A DNA stretch of 64,000 nucleotides from Pleurocapsa sp. FMAR1 (GTDB lineage: Bacteria; Cyanobacteriota; Cyanobacteriia; Cyanobacteriales; Xenococcaceae), in NCBI RefSeq assembly GCF_963665995.1, contig NZ_OY762512.1, forward strand, positions 1,116,001-1,180,000, written 5' to 3'. Below are positions 33,892-42,466 of the stretch, piece by piece. The position numbers and the translations under genes were made by a program. Every line of letters starts with the position of its first letter. Within the stretch, counting starts at the first letter, position 1. Below the pieces are notes generated by a model. It was not told the DNA's origin. It made no database searches and saw nothing but the letters and a program-made list of their open reading frames with translations.

Positions 33892-34216
33892 CCTGATTGG
33901 GCTTTAGCGTCACCCAACAAAATAATTTATTTTCGCTATAGTCGAGATAAATTCCCTGAAGATCTTAAATTTCAGGCAACGAGCGATCGCAATTTGTTTC
34001 AAGGCAAATATGTAATATGTAATTCGTCATCCCTATGAAGGAGAGCTTACCTGTGATGTTGGCAAGGAATACCGACAGTCAGTCAAAAAAAGGCAAGAGC
34101 GTGAAGCTAAGTCTCTTGCTAGCTTAACAGGCTGGAAAATTAAAGAAATCCGCGATCGCATTAAGTTTGTCGAAGCTAAACCCTTTACATGGTGGGAAGA
34201 TCTTTGGAATCGTTAA
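33892..34216 (+). pseudogene. remnant of an unrecognised gene broken by a 7-base tandem duplication
   Basis: A frame without start runs from 33892 (after a TAA) reading LASPNKIIYFRYSRDKFPED and on to LFQGKY. At 34009-34022 the heptamer TATGTAA occurs twice in tandem; deleting one copy continues smoothly into IRHPYEGELTCDVGKEYRQS and ends with KPFTWWEDLWNR and TAA at 34214-34216. The resulting protein end has about 105 residues, basic and Trp-rich near the end. No start can be identified upstream. It directly precedes recJ. Family not recognised. Confidence 0.6.
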
Positions 34217-34370
34217 AGGTATTTGTAATTGAAAGTTTGGAATCGTTAATGTTATTGTTTTTAGCTATCAGCTTTTAGCTCTTAGCTCTTAGCTTTTAAG
34301 AAATATACTCTGTGGGAATTAGAATGTGTCTGAGGCGATTTAAATTAGGGAGTCTTGCAACTACTGATAA

Positions 34371-36701
34371 ATGTTAAATGCAAAGTGGAAGATTTTATCG
34401 GCATCAGATATACCCCAGGAATTTATTGAAGGGGTGGCAAAGATTACGGGCAGAAATTCTCAGTATGTCGCGCAATTGCTGTGGCAAAGAGGAATCCAAG
34501 ACTTAGATCACTTAGCAGGATTTCTCGATCCTGCTCAATATCAGCCTAGTAGTCCTAGTGCTTTTGGCTTAGAAATGGATTGGGCTACAGAACGTTTACA
34601 GCAGGCTGGCGATCGCTCCCAAAAGGTGACAATCTGGGGGGATTTTGATGCGGATGGTATTACTTCTACTAGCGTTTTATGGGATGGACTAGGACAGTTT
34701 TTTCCGCAACATTTGCAGCTTGATTACTATATTCCCAATCGTATTACCGAGTCCCACGGTTTAAATAATTCTGGCATAGCTAGACTAGCAGAGGCGGGGA
34801 CAAAGTTAATTGTTACCTGCGACACGGGGAGTACAAATTTAGCAGAGATTGAATATGCGACGGATTTAGGTATTGATATCATCGTCACCGATCATCATAC
34901 TTTGCCTGAAGCTCGTCCCGAAGTAACAGCAATTATCAATCCTCGTTATTTAGAAACCGATCACCCTTTATATAATCTTTCTGGGGTAGCAGTGGCATAC
35001 AAACTGGTTGAAGCTTTATATACAGCTTTGCCCGATGTCCCCCAGCAGCCGTTAGAGAATTTATTAGATCTAGTTGCCATTGGTTTAATTGCCGACTTAG
35101 TGGAGTTGAAGGGAGACTGTCGCTATTTGGCACAGGTGGGAATCCAACAGCTACAAAAACAGGTCAAAGCCGAGACTATGACTCGTCCAGGAGTGGCTAA
35201 ATTACTTGATTTATGCCGTCGAAATGGCGATCGCCCTACGGATATTTCTTTTGGCTTAGGGCCAAGAATTAATGCTGTTAGCCGTATTCATGGTGATGCT
35301 AGTTTTTGTGTGGAACTACTTACCAGTCGTGATGCTCAAAAATGCAGCCAGCTAGCCGAAGAAGCAGAGTTGGCTAATACTCGGCGTAAATCTTTGCAGA
35401 AAGACACCATTAAACAGGTTATTAAAAAGTTAGAGCAGCTAGATTTATCTACCACGTCAGTTATTGTCCTCGAAGATCCTCAGTGGCAGGGTGGAGTCTT
35501 AGGTTTGGCTGCGGGACAAATTGCCCAAGAATATGGTCGTCCCACGGTTTTGCTAAGTAGCGATAGCAACATGGTAGGGGCGAATGATAAAGAAATAATG
35601 GCAAGAGGATCGGCAAGATCTGTCAACGGTATCGATCTATATAAATTAGTTAAGTCCCAGTCCGATTTACTCCATCGTTTTGGGGGACATCCTTTTGCCG
35701 CAGGATTAAGTCTGCCCTTAGCTAATCTAAATTTGTTTAAGCAAGGAATCAACCAGCAACTACGACAACAAGTTGACGTTACAGTCATGATGCCCCAAAT
35801 TGAGGCTGATTTGGTAGTTACGGTGGCGGATTTGGGAGAAGATTTATTTAATGAATTAAGACAGCTTGAACCCTATGGAATGGGTAATCCTATTCCCAAG
35901 TTATTAATTAAAAACTGCTGGTTTAAAAATGCCTGGAATAAAAATATCAAAGACAGACGCGGGCAACAGGTTCAATATATTAGGACTACTTTTAATATTT
36001 GGGATGATTCAACTGATCGGGGGTTTCCTGGTCTTTGGTGGGGACATTATAAGGATGAAATACCCGTTACGGGAAAGTGTGAAGCGATCGCCGAATTAGA
36101 TTTCAATACCTACAGCAAACAGTATGAAATTAGACTAGTTGCAGTCCGTTTGATGTCAGAAAGTTCTTTAGGCAATTCTACTTTTGAACCAGCATTTTCG
36201 GTAATAGATTGTCGTTTTGCGCCTCAAGAATTAGACAGTTTGGAAATACCCTTATCTCAGGTAAGCATCTTGCAGCAATGTCCTAATAACTGGGGTGATA
36301 TTCGCTCCTCATACCATCAGGCACTAAATTGCGATCGCTCTCTTGTCCTGGCATATACATCCGAGCGATCGCCAGATGCTATAGAAGTTTGGCAGCAGTT
36401 AGTGGGAGTTGCTAAATATTTAAGCCGTACTCAAAAACAGGTGACTAAAGCTCAAATACAAGCAAAATTAAACTTAAGCAATTATAGTTTTAATCTAGGA
36501 TTGCAGGCTCTTAAGACGTTAGGTTTTCAATGCCAAATAAAAGATAATTTATATCAGTTTGCCTTTGAAGAAAATCTTGATGCCAACCTGAATAATCAAA
36601 TAGACACTTTTTTGTCAACCATCAAAGAAGAAAATTTTCAACGTCAATACTTTTACAAAGTCCCCTTGCCGACAATTAATAGACAACTGTCACTAATGTA
36701 A
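34371..36701 (+). CDS. recJ: single-stranded-DNA-specific exonuclease RecJ
   Basis: A 776-residue DHH-family nuclease. Motif I is D91, D93 and D95 in WGDFDADGITS, CDTGS follows at 150-154, and DHH at 174-176. The DHHA1 domain carries RFGGHPFAAGLSL (about 440-452), and the OB-fold region has PYGMGNPIPKLL. The enzyme digests 5'-ended single strands in recombination and mismatch/base-excision repair. The C-terminal extension (about 600-776) is longer than the E. coli protein and contains a helix-turn-helix-like region, which is usual in cyanobacterial RecJ. Plain ATG with no strong ribosome site; the following gene is convergent. Confidence 0.95.
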   Translation: MLNAKWKILSASDIPQEFIEGVAKITGRNSQYVAQLLWQRGIQDLDHLAGFLDPAQYQPSSPSAFGLEMDWATERLQQAGDRSQKVTIWGDFDADGITSTSVLWDGLGQFFPQHLQLDYYIPNRITESHGLNNSGIARLAEAGTKLIVTCDTGSTNLAEIEYATDLGIDIIVTDHHTLPEARPEVTAIINPRYLETDHPLYNLSGVAVAYKLVEALYTALPDVPQQPLENLLDLVAIGLIADLVELKGDCRYLAQVGIQQLQKQVKAETMTRPGVAKLLDLCRRNGDRPTDISFGLGPRINAVSRIHGDASFCVELLTSRDAQKCSQLAEEAELANTRRKSLQKDTIKQVIKKLEQLDLSTTSVIVLEDPQWQGGVLGLAAGQIAQEYGRPTVLLSSDSNMVGANDKEIMARGSARSVNGIDLYKLVKSQSDLLHRFGGHPFAAGLSLPLANLNLFKQGINQQLRQQVDVTVMMPQIEADLVVTVADLGEDLFNELRQLEPYGMGNPIPKLLIKNCWFKNAWNKNIKDRRGQQVQYIRTTFNIWDDSTDRGFPGLWWGHYKDEIPVTGKCEAIAELDFNTYSKQYEIRLVAVRLMSESSLGNSTFEPAFSVIDCRFAPQELDSLEIPLSQVSILQQCPNNWGDIRSSYHQALNCDRSLVLAYTSERSPDAIEVWQQLVGVAKYLSRTQKQVTKAQIQAKLNLSNYSFNLGLQALKTLGFQCQIKDNLYQFAFEENLDANLNNQIDTFLSTIKEENFQRQYFYKVPLPTINRQLSLM

Positions 36702-36747
36702 GGGCGATATTCGAGAAGGCTTCGCCAACGCTAATCGCCCCTACATT
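36695..36747. terminator. bidirectional hairpin overlapping the recJ stop codon
   Basis: Arms of 14 bases, AATGTAAGGGCGAT (36695-36708) and ATCGCCCCTACATT (36734-36747), pair with one mismatch, and the loop includes GAAGGCTTCGCC. The left arm contains the recJ stop TAA and the right arm contains the stop of the convergent SRPBCC gene. The GGCGAT/ATCGCC ends resemble a cyanobacterial interspersed palindrome that has been recruited between the convergent genes. Confidence 0.65.
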
Positions 36748-37207
36748 AATTGTCACTATGGCGATAGACTTCTTCAGCAACTCTTTTTAGCCTTCTTAAC
36801 TGTGCCTGCATATCTTTTTTGGTTAGGTTGACTGCAAAATTGTTAAATCCCCAGCTAACCATCGGGTTAGGAATAGCAAATTCAAAACGATTTAAGAGAA
36901 ATGTACCATCTTTAGTGGGTTGACATTCCCAGCGATCGCGTCCTTTAAAAAAGCCGTCAAATTCCCAGACAATTAGACCTGGTTCTCTTTGAATCACAAC
37001 GCTTCTAAGACTTGGCTGGAGTAGAGGAATTTTGAGCGTAAAACGACTCAGGCTGCCTACAGTCGTACTCCAAATGCCAATTGGTTCACACTTTAGCATT
37101 GGATTTAGCCAACGATGCATTAATTTTAAGTCCGTTATGCATTCTTCAGTGATTACCGAACTGGCTTTGATTTTAATAGATTGTTCAAAAATTTGAGCAG
37201 ATGGCAT
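36746..37207 (-). CDS. SRPBCC (START/polyketide-cyclase-like) protein
   Basis: A 153-residue protein when started at ATG 37207 (MPSAQIFEQSIKIKASS); a TTG four codons earlier is less likely. It begins with the FEQSIKIKASSVITEECITDLKLMHRWLNP block that typifies SRPBCC cyclase/dehydrase-type domains and ends with a long C-terminal helix (KDMQAQLRRLKRVAEEVYRH). The fold is a hydrophobic-ligand-binding helix-grip; no catalytic residue can be assigned. In cyanobacteria such single-domain proteins are widespread and uncharacterised. Convergent with recJ. Confidence 0.8.
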   Translation of the reverse strand: MPSAQIFEQSIKIKASSVITEECITDLKLMHRWLNPMLKCEPIGIWSTTVGSLSRFTLKIPLLQPSLRSVVIQREPGLIVWEFDGFFKGRDRWECQPTKDGTFLLNRFEFAIPNPMVSWGFNNFAVNLTKKDMQAQLRRLKRVAEEVYRHSDN

Positions 37208-37597
37208 AGATTTGAGCAAAAATACGAATATGAATCAGATAAAAAATGTGGGTGCTGTATATTTAACCTTCTCTTTATTTTTAAATAATCAGCCAGTTTT
37301 TTGGAAAATGCGACACTATGAAATATTTTGATTTTGGGAAAAGTATAAAAATATTAAGTTTAAACTCAGTAATTTGGCTTAAAAAGAGCTAAGAACATTA
37401 ATTTTTTAAACATCTGGGATTTAATTTGGGATAATTATTGCAGAAAAATATACTTACTTGTGAAAATAACAAGACATCTGTATTGATTCCCGCTACTATT
37501 TATGGCGAGAATAACCAACGCTCACAGTAGGCTCAGTCCGTTTATGTCGGACGCGGCAGAGTAATCTGTGACTAGATAGAATTAAAACTAAACAAAC
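37208..37597. other. 390-base intergenic region
   Basis: Divergent gap between the SRPBCC gene and the mechanosensitive channel gene. AT-rich from 37208 to 37450, then a GC-richer patch CGCTCACAGTAGGCTCAGTCC...GTCGGACGCGGCAG about 60-100 bases before the channel ATG, possibly a repeat remnant or leader structure (GTCCG/CGGAC pair). No convincing promoter boxes or ORF. Confidence 0.4.
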
Positions 37598-39250
37598 ATG
37601 ACACAAATACTTAGTAATATTTCGTCACTAGATCCTTTGCTTTTGGCTCAGGCTCAGGCTCAGGCAAATCCTATACAGCAACTTCAAGGTCAACTAGGAG
37701 TTGATATCTGGAGCTTTGTTAAAGCTCTTCTCATCTTAATTATTGGCTGGATTATAGCCATCATTGTCAAAGGAGTTGTTAAAAAGATACTTAACAGCAC
37801 CGATATAGACAATCGAATTGCTGCTGCTGTTGTTGGACAAAGAGGCGCACAGTCTTTTCCGATTGAAAGCTGGATTGCCAACCTATGTTTCTGGCTAATA
37901 ATGCTATTTGTCATTATAGCTGCTTTAAATACGCTAAATTTGCAGGCGGTATCTGGGCCTTTAAATACGCTCTTAGACCAAATAACAGGCTTTATTCCCA
38001 AAATCATTGGGGCGGCCTTTTTACTGGGTATTGCCTGGGTAGTAGCAACTATTGTCAAAACAATAGTAACTAGAGGATTGGGCGCGTTAAATATAGAGCA
38101 GCGTTTAGGCTTAGATTCGTCCGACACTGGCGATTTTTCCTTAACCGATACTTTAGGTAATGCCCTATATTGGCTGATTTTTCTGCTGTTTCTTCCTGCA
38201 ATACTTAATGCTTTGCAGCTAAACGGAACTCTTCAGCCAGTCCAATCAATGCTCAATGAGATTTTGGCACTATTACCAAATATTTTGGGTGCAATTATTA
38301 TTGCAGCCGTATTTTGGTTTGTGGCAACTATTGTTAAACGCATTGTTTCCAACTTATTAGCTGCTACTGGCGTAGATAACATCGGTCGTAAAGTCGGGCT
38401 AGGGCGTACTACAGGAAGCCAGTCTCTATCTTCAATTATTGGCACAATAGTTTTTGTACTGATTTTAATTCCAGGTATTATTGCTGCATTACAACAGTTA
38501 CAGATTAGTGCTATTTCCGATCCAGCAACCGAGATGCTGAATCAAGTCTTGGACTTAGTTCCAAAACTATTTGCAGCAGCAATAGTTCTGGCTATCTTCT
38601 ACTTTGTAGGGAAGTTTGTATCTGAGTTTGTTAGCAATATTTTGACTAATGTTGGTTTTAACAATTTGTTCCAGTGGTTGGGAATATCATCTACTACTGC
38701 TGGTAGTGACTTTCCTCCTCCAGGGTCACAACCTTTAAATAGACCAGCAGAATTAGGTTTGGCTAGCGAGCAACCTACTAGAATTCAAACTGAATCTAGT
38801 GTAAGTTCCAAAACACCTTCGGAGTTAGTTGGCTTGATTTGTTTAGTGGCAATCATGCTAGTTGCTACCCTGACAGCCGTAAATATTTTGGGAATCCCTG
38901 CTTTAGAAGATGTCTTCCGCGTTATTTTAGCGATCGCAGGTCAAGTCTTGATTGGGGTAGTTGTCTTTGCTATTGGTCTGTACTTAGCAAATTTCGCTTA
39001 CAAACTGATTATAGCTTCAGGAACTACTCAATCACGTTTGCTAGCGCAATCTGCTCGTGTGGCGATTATCACTCTTGTAGGCGCGATGGCGTTAAACCGT
39101 ATGGGAATTGCTCCTAATATTGTTAATCTGGCATTTGGCTTGATTCTAGGGGGAATTGCTGTGGCGATCGCTCTAGCATTTGGTTTAGGTGGTCGAGAAG
39201 TGGCACGAGAAGAACTAAAATCTTGGGTTAGTTCTTTTAAGGGTCGATAA
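37598..39250 (+). CDS. multi-helix mechanosensitive ion channel family protein
   Basis: A 550-residue protein with a short hydrophilic start and about ten or more hydrophobic helices arranged as repeats of the conserved MS-channel TM helix: WSFVKALLILIIGWIIAIIVKGVVKKIL (about 39-66), IIGAAFLLGIAWVVATIVKTIVTRGL, NILGAIIIAAVFWFVATIVKRIVSNLL and LFAAAIVLAIFYFVGKFVSEFVSNIL. Each repeat is followed by a GL/IGxxKxGLG-like linker. The tail ends in a basic LGGREVAREELKSW segment typical of the MscS-like TM-repeat family. It may protect against osmotic downshock; gating properties cannot be predicted. Confidence 0.85.
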   Translation: MTQILSNISSLDPLLLAQAQAQANPIQQLQGQLGVDIWSFVKALLILIIGWIIAIIVKGVVKKILNSTDIDNRIAAAVVGQRGAQSFPIESWIANLCFWLIMLFVIIAALNTLNLQAVSGPLNTLLDQITGFIPKIIGAAFLLGIAWVVATIVKTIVTRGLGALNIEQRLGLDSSDTGDFSLTDTLGNALYWLIFLLFLPAILNALQLNGTLQPVQSMLNEILALLPNILGAIIIAAVFWFVATIVKRIVSNLLAATGVDNIGRKVGLGRTTGSQSLSSIIGTIVFVLILIPGIIAALQQLQISAISDPATEMLNQVLDLVPKLFAAAIVLAIFYFVGKFVSEFVSNILTNVGFNNLFQWLGISSTTAGSDFPPPGSQPLNRPAELGLASEQPTRIQTESSVSSKTPSELVGLICLVAIMLVATLTAVNILGIPALEDVFRVILAIAGQVLIGVVVFAIGLYLANFAYKLIIASGTTQSRLLAQSARVAIITLVGAMALNRMGIAPNIVNLAFGLILGGIAVAIALAFGLGGREVAREELKSWVSSFKGR

Positions 39251-39255
39251 CTTAG

Positions 39256-39275
39256 CGTTGAATTTATATTCAACG
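39256..39275 (+). terminator. hairpin after the channel gene
   Basis: CGTTGAAT pairs with ATTCAACG around TTAT, only 5 bases downstream of the stop. The following ACCTAATTTAAGTTTT gives a weak U-tract. Confidence 0.6.
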
Positions 39276-39365
39276 ACCTAATTTAAGTTTTATCATGGCT
39301 TTCAGTATTAAACTACTGGGAGCTTTTCAATTAATATGAATTCCAAAAAAGAATGACACGAATCA

Positions 39366-39410
39366 GGTGACGGGGTGACGGGGTGACGGGGTGACGGGGC
39401 GACGCGGTGA
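39366..39410. repeat. tandem octamer repeat (GGTGACGG)n
   Basis: Four perfect copies of GGTGACGG, then a degenerate GGCGACGC and the start of a sixth. The following sequence to about 39490 is another GC-rich segment (CTGCGGACGGG..CCCTCCACAGGG..GAACCCTTTAGAGGG) that resembles parts of the gap at 56290-56400. It fills the gap between the channel and DUF58 genes, which are convergent. Confidence 0.85.
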
Positions 39411-39524
39411 GTCCATTCCTGCGGACGGGTTTCCCTCCACAGGGAACTGGCGAACCCTTTAGAGGGTCGCACCGCAAGTCCCCAGGTCTATAAATTAATC
39501 ATACGTAGCAAACATTTGAGTGTT

Positions 39525-40856
39525 TCATATAAGATTCATAAGTGCTGTCTGTATTTTGCCCAATGGTAAGATATGTAAATTTTCTACATTGAGATGGTTA
39601 TACTGCTTTTCTTCCTTGGTAATTAACAATAGCAAAAGCGGAATTTTAAATCCTTGGAGATATTCTACTAACTTCTTTCTCTCTTCATCCCAATCAATAA
39701 AAATACAAATACAGCCACTCAGCATTGATATTCGCTCTATTAGGCCAGCAGTTAAATAAGCAAAAGTTTTATCCTGACAAGCCGTAACCCCCGCTAAAAT
39801 CTCCAGCATTTGTTCGCTATTGCCCAAACCCCTACCGCTCGTAAAGCAATAGGATTCTATGCCCACAAACATTAGATCCAACAATGATTCTTGGGTATGG
39901 AGATCCCAGGCAAAAGATGCTGCTACAGAAATGGCTTCTTCGAGGATTTCGCTTTGGCTTTGGGATTGGAAAGTATCTAGCACCAGGGCATGACGCACAA
40001 AATACTCGCTTTTTTCTTCCTTAACTACTGGTTTGCCTGTTTTTGCCCAGCTTTGCCAATGAATTTTGCGGAGAGGATCGCCTGGGCGATAATCTCGCAA
40101 AGAGACAAACTCTTCTGAATCGCCTACAGAAGAAGCCAAACTAACGCTACCAGATTGGGACATTCTTGCTCCTGGCAAATTAATTCTTGGTAGCTGATAT
40201 CTTTGGGGTAAAACTAACAGTGATTGGGGCAAGCTGATAGTTTTTATGGCATTAAACAAGTTAAACGGATCGGGGCGTAAAATTGTGATTCGGCTAAGTC
40301 GAACGACTCCTCGATGAGTTGGCGTAATTTCGCCCCGAATTTTGGTTTCGCTATCAGGCTTGAGGATAGGTAAATCGATCGCCTTGGCTTCGGCTTTTCT
40401 TTGGCGAGCGATCGCTTTTAAACAACGAATATAGATATAGGTCAAGGAATTAATTCTGCCTTTTTTGGTAGAAGATTTTACTATTTGCTTAAATTCGCCT
40501 AAACTTAATTTAGGATGGGCAATCTCTTCAATAAATTTTAATCCCGCCTGTATCTTCTTAGTTTTGTTAGTAATAACTAGAGGATAAGAAAGCTTAACGC
40601 CAACTGTGGCAAACCTGGGTAATGTGCGCGTTGCCCTAAATTGAAAACGGAAATAAAAGCTAAAGGCGATCGCAATTATTAAAACCGCCAACAAAAAAGC
40701 CAAAACCTGATATGCCATAGTCTGTTTGGTATCCAGACCAATAATTGCAGCAGCCAGCAAGCAAACTAGCATAGCTAACCCACCAGTAGTAAAACGTCTA
40801 ACTAACCACTGCTGTATCCCATAGCTAAAGCAAAACAGGCGATAGAGAAGTTTCAT
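39525..40856 (-). CDS. DUF58 domain protein
   Basis: A 443-residue protein with a basic N-terminus and two hydrophobic segments near 22-45 and 50-70 (GLAMLVCLLAAAIIGLD; VLAFLLAVLIIAIAF), then a long beta-rich extracellular-like region and the DUF58 core around 255-275 (SLRDYRPGDPLRKIHWQSWAK), followed by a VWA-like domain (ALVLDTFQSQSQSE, about 287-300). Such proteins are usually encoded beside a MoxR ATPase and transglutaminases; no such partner is present here, so it stands alone. Function in membrane protein or metal-centre maturation is suspected for the family only. Confidence 0.88.
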   Translation of the reverse strand: MKLLYRLFCFSYGIQQWLVRRFTTGGLAMLVCLLAAAIIGLDTKQTMAYQVLAFLLAVLIIAIAFSFYFRFQFRATRTLPRFATVGVKLSYPLVITNKTKKIQAGLKFIEEIAHPKLSLGEFKQIVKSSTKKGRINSLTYIYIRCLKAIARQRKAEAKAIDLPILKPDSETKIRGEITPTHRGVVRLSRITILRPDPFNLFNAIKTISLPQSLLVLPQRYQLPRINLPGARMSQSGSVSLASSVGDSEEFVSLRDYRPGDPLRKIHWQSWAKTGKPVVKEEKSEYFVRHALVLDTFQSQSQSEILEEAISVAASFAWDLHTQESLLDLMFVGIESYCFTSGRGLGNSEQMLEILAGVTACQDKTFAYLTAGLIERISMLSGCICIFIDWDEERKKLVEYLQGFKIPLLLLLITKEEKQYNHLNVENLHILPLGKIQTALMNLI

Positions 40857-40905
40857 TTACATTAGGGTATGGAAAACAAAGCACTATCTTGGCATAGTTC
40901 AGAAA

Positions 40906-40945
40906 TCACAGGTCACAGGTCACAGGTCACAGGTCACAGGTCAGG
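40906..40945. repeat. tandem heptamer repeat (TCACAGG)n
   Basis: Five exact copies of TCACAGG followed by a shortened TCAGG, located in the 108-base gap before the DUF58 start. Period seven is the classical short tandemly repeated repetitive (STRR) class of cyanobacteria. Confidence 0.9.
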
Positions 40946-40964
40946 TCAGATTGAGCTTTATTCC

Positions 40965-42350
40965 TTATCCCTTTAAAATTGATTTTTCTAATGCAGAGCG
41001 AAGATCTTGAGTTAGATCTTCAACTGCTTGGCGACGATTAGATTTATATTGTTCCCAGTATTGATCGATAAAAAGTGCGGGCATAGCCGTCATCTGGACA
41101 GTTTTTTTACCAAGATAGGGCGTTTTACCTTCAGATTCTCCCTTAAGTCGGGCTACCATTTTCCATAAAAGTAAAATAGTGTCGGCAAATCTTTCTACAG
41201 TTCGCTTTTCAGCTACATAGTGTCCCGTGACGCTGACAAAATTTTCGACTAAGCGCATATGCCACAAGCGCAACTCTGCTTCTGAGGCGATCAGATCCGC
41301 TAAACCTTTGACTGCGGGGGCAAGATTGTCTAATGCCGATAGATCGTCGCGATAAATACGATTCCATCCTGCCTGTTCTACCCGCCGACAGCGATCGCTT
41401 ATACTGCCATTTGGCTTAACTCCCAAAGACTGTTCGGCTACTTTCAAAGCAGCATCTAATAAAGCCTGAAGGCGACTGGGCAAATCTTGATTTTCAGCAA
41501 CTAGCTGCTGATGATAAAACTTACTATAAAATTCTTCCATCAAAGCTAAGAGATATTCTGCTAGAGTATAAAGTCTTTGATAAAGAATATCTTCTTGGCT
41601 AGCTGTAGGAGCAACACCGTTTACTAGTCCCATGCTGGCTGGAGTGATCTTCTGCAAGCCACTATCGACTTCGAGTTGAGCCAGCAACCGATCTAAATAT
41701 TGCCAGGGTGCAGTTTGATAAAAATATCTGATGCCTAAAGGAGCGATCGCCACATTTTCAGGACGATTAGCCTTGAGCAAATCTTCTTGACACCAAAAGC
41801 CAAACTGAGCAATACCAGGCTCTAAGGAACTGATCAATTCATTATGACCGTTAGTTGCGCCTTCTGGTGCAGCAGCCATAGGCAGCTTGCCATTCACAAA
41901 TAAATCTCGCACCGAACGTAAACCAACCCGATCCAATGCACCCCTGCGAATGGGAGTCCCGCCTAATTTAGAGATGCCCCAGCCTACTTTTTTACCTGCC
42001 CAAAGAGGAATACCGCGATCGTAAATGAAGTGAGCGTGTACGGGAGCTTTTAAATTTACTCCTTGTTGGCTAGCTATTTGGGGTAACTGATTCCATAACA
42101 ACTGAGCAATACAGGGAGGATCGGTAACAGCAGGATGACGAAATGCCAGCATAAACCGAGTTTTTCCCTGCTGAAACTGACTAAATAAATTAATCAATTC
42201 TGTGGCATTATCAATCTTGACGCTAACAATATCAAGGTTGTAGCGTAACCAAAATGGTGATATTATCTTTCCCGCTTTCCATACTAAAGGATTGTAGTCT
42301 GGGGGAACAAACTTTAGGGAGGGTTGAGCTTGAGTCATTTCATTAATCAT
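40965..42350 (-). CDS. PlsC-family 1-acyl-sn-glycerol-3-phosphate acyltransferase-like protein
   Basis: A 461-residue protein. The acyltransferase motif HX4D is seen as HPAVTD (about 68-73) and the APEGATNG block (about 166-173) corresponds to motif III. Residues after 250 are helical and unlike classic PlsC (about 240 residues), so this is one of the long cyanobacterial/plant-like acyltransferases. It could acylate lysophosphatidic acid or another membrane lipid precursor. A second ATG at codon five (MTQAQ) may be the real start. The gene is divergent from a beta-helix protein, 116 bases apart. Confidence 0.82.
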   Translation of the reverse strand: MINEMTQAQPSLKFVPPDYNPLVWKAGKIISPFWLRYNLDIVSVKIDNATELINLFSQFQQGKTRFMLAFRHPAVTDPPCIAQLLWNQLPQIASQQGVNLKAPVHAHFIYDRGIPLWAGKKVGWGISKLGGTPIRRGALDRVGLRSVRDLFVNGKLPMAAAPEGATNGHNELISSLEPGIAQFGFWCQEDLLKANRPENVAIAPLGIRYFYQTAPWQYLDRLLAQLEVDSGLQKITPASMGLVNGVAPTASQEDILYQRLYTLAEYLLALMEEFYSKFYHQQLVAENQDLPSRLQALLDAALKVAEQSLGVKPNGSISDRCRRVEQAGWNRIYRDDLSALDNLAPAVKGLADLIASEAELRLWHMRLVENFVSVTGHYVAEKRTVERFADTILLLWKMVARLKGESEGKTPYLGKKTVQMTAMPALFIDQYWEQYKSNRRQAVEDLTQDLRSALEKSILKG

Positions 42351-42466
42351 TTACAATTTATCATTGACTTGGAAATAGACTCAAATCCAAAACAATGTCT
42401 AATAAAAGGTCATTACTATTAAAGCTCAAATTTCTTTTACTGTTTTGTCCAGTACTGTAACTATCT

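Noticed and set aside
34030-34130. Short frame beginning MKESLPVMLARN at 34036
   Set aside because: Its ATG lies inside the remnant gene in another frame and it ends after 31 codons; the Trp-rich frame is much more protein-like.
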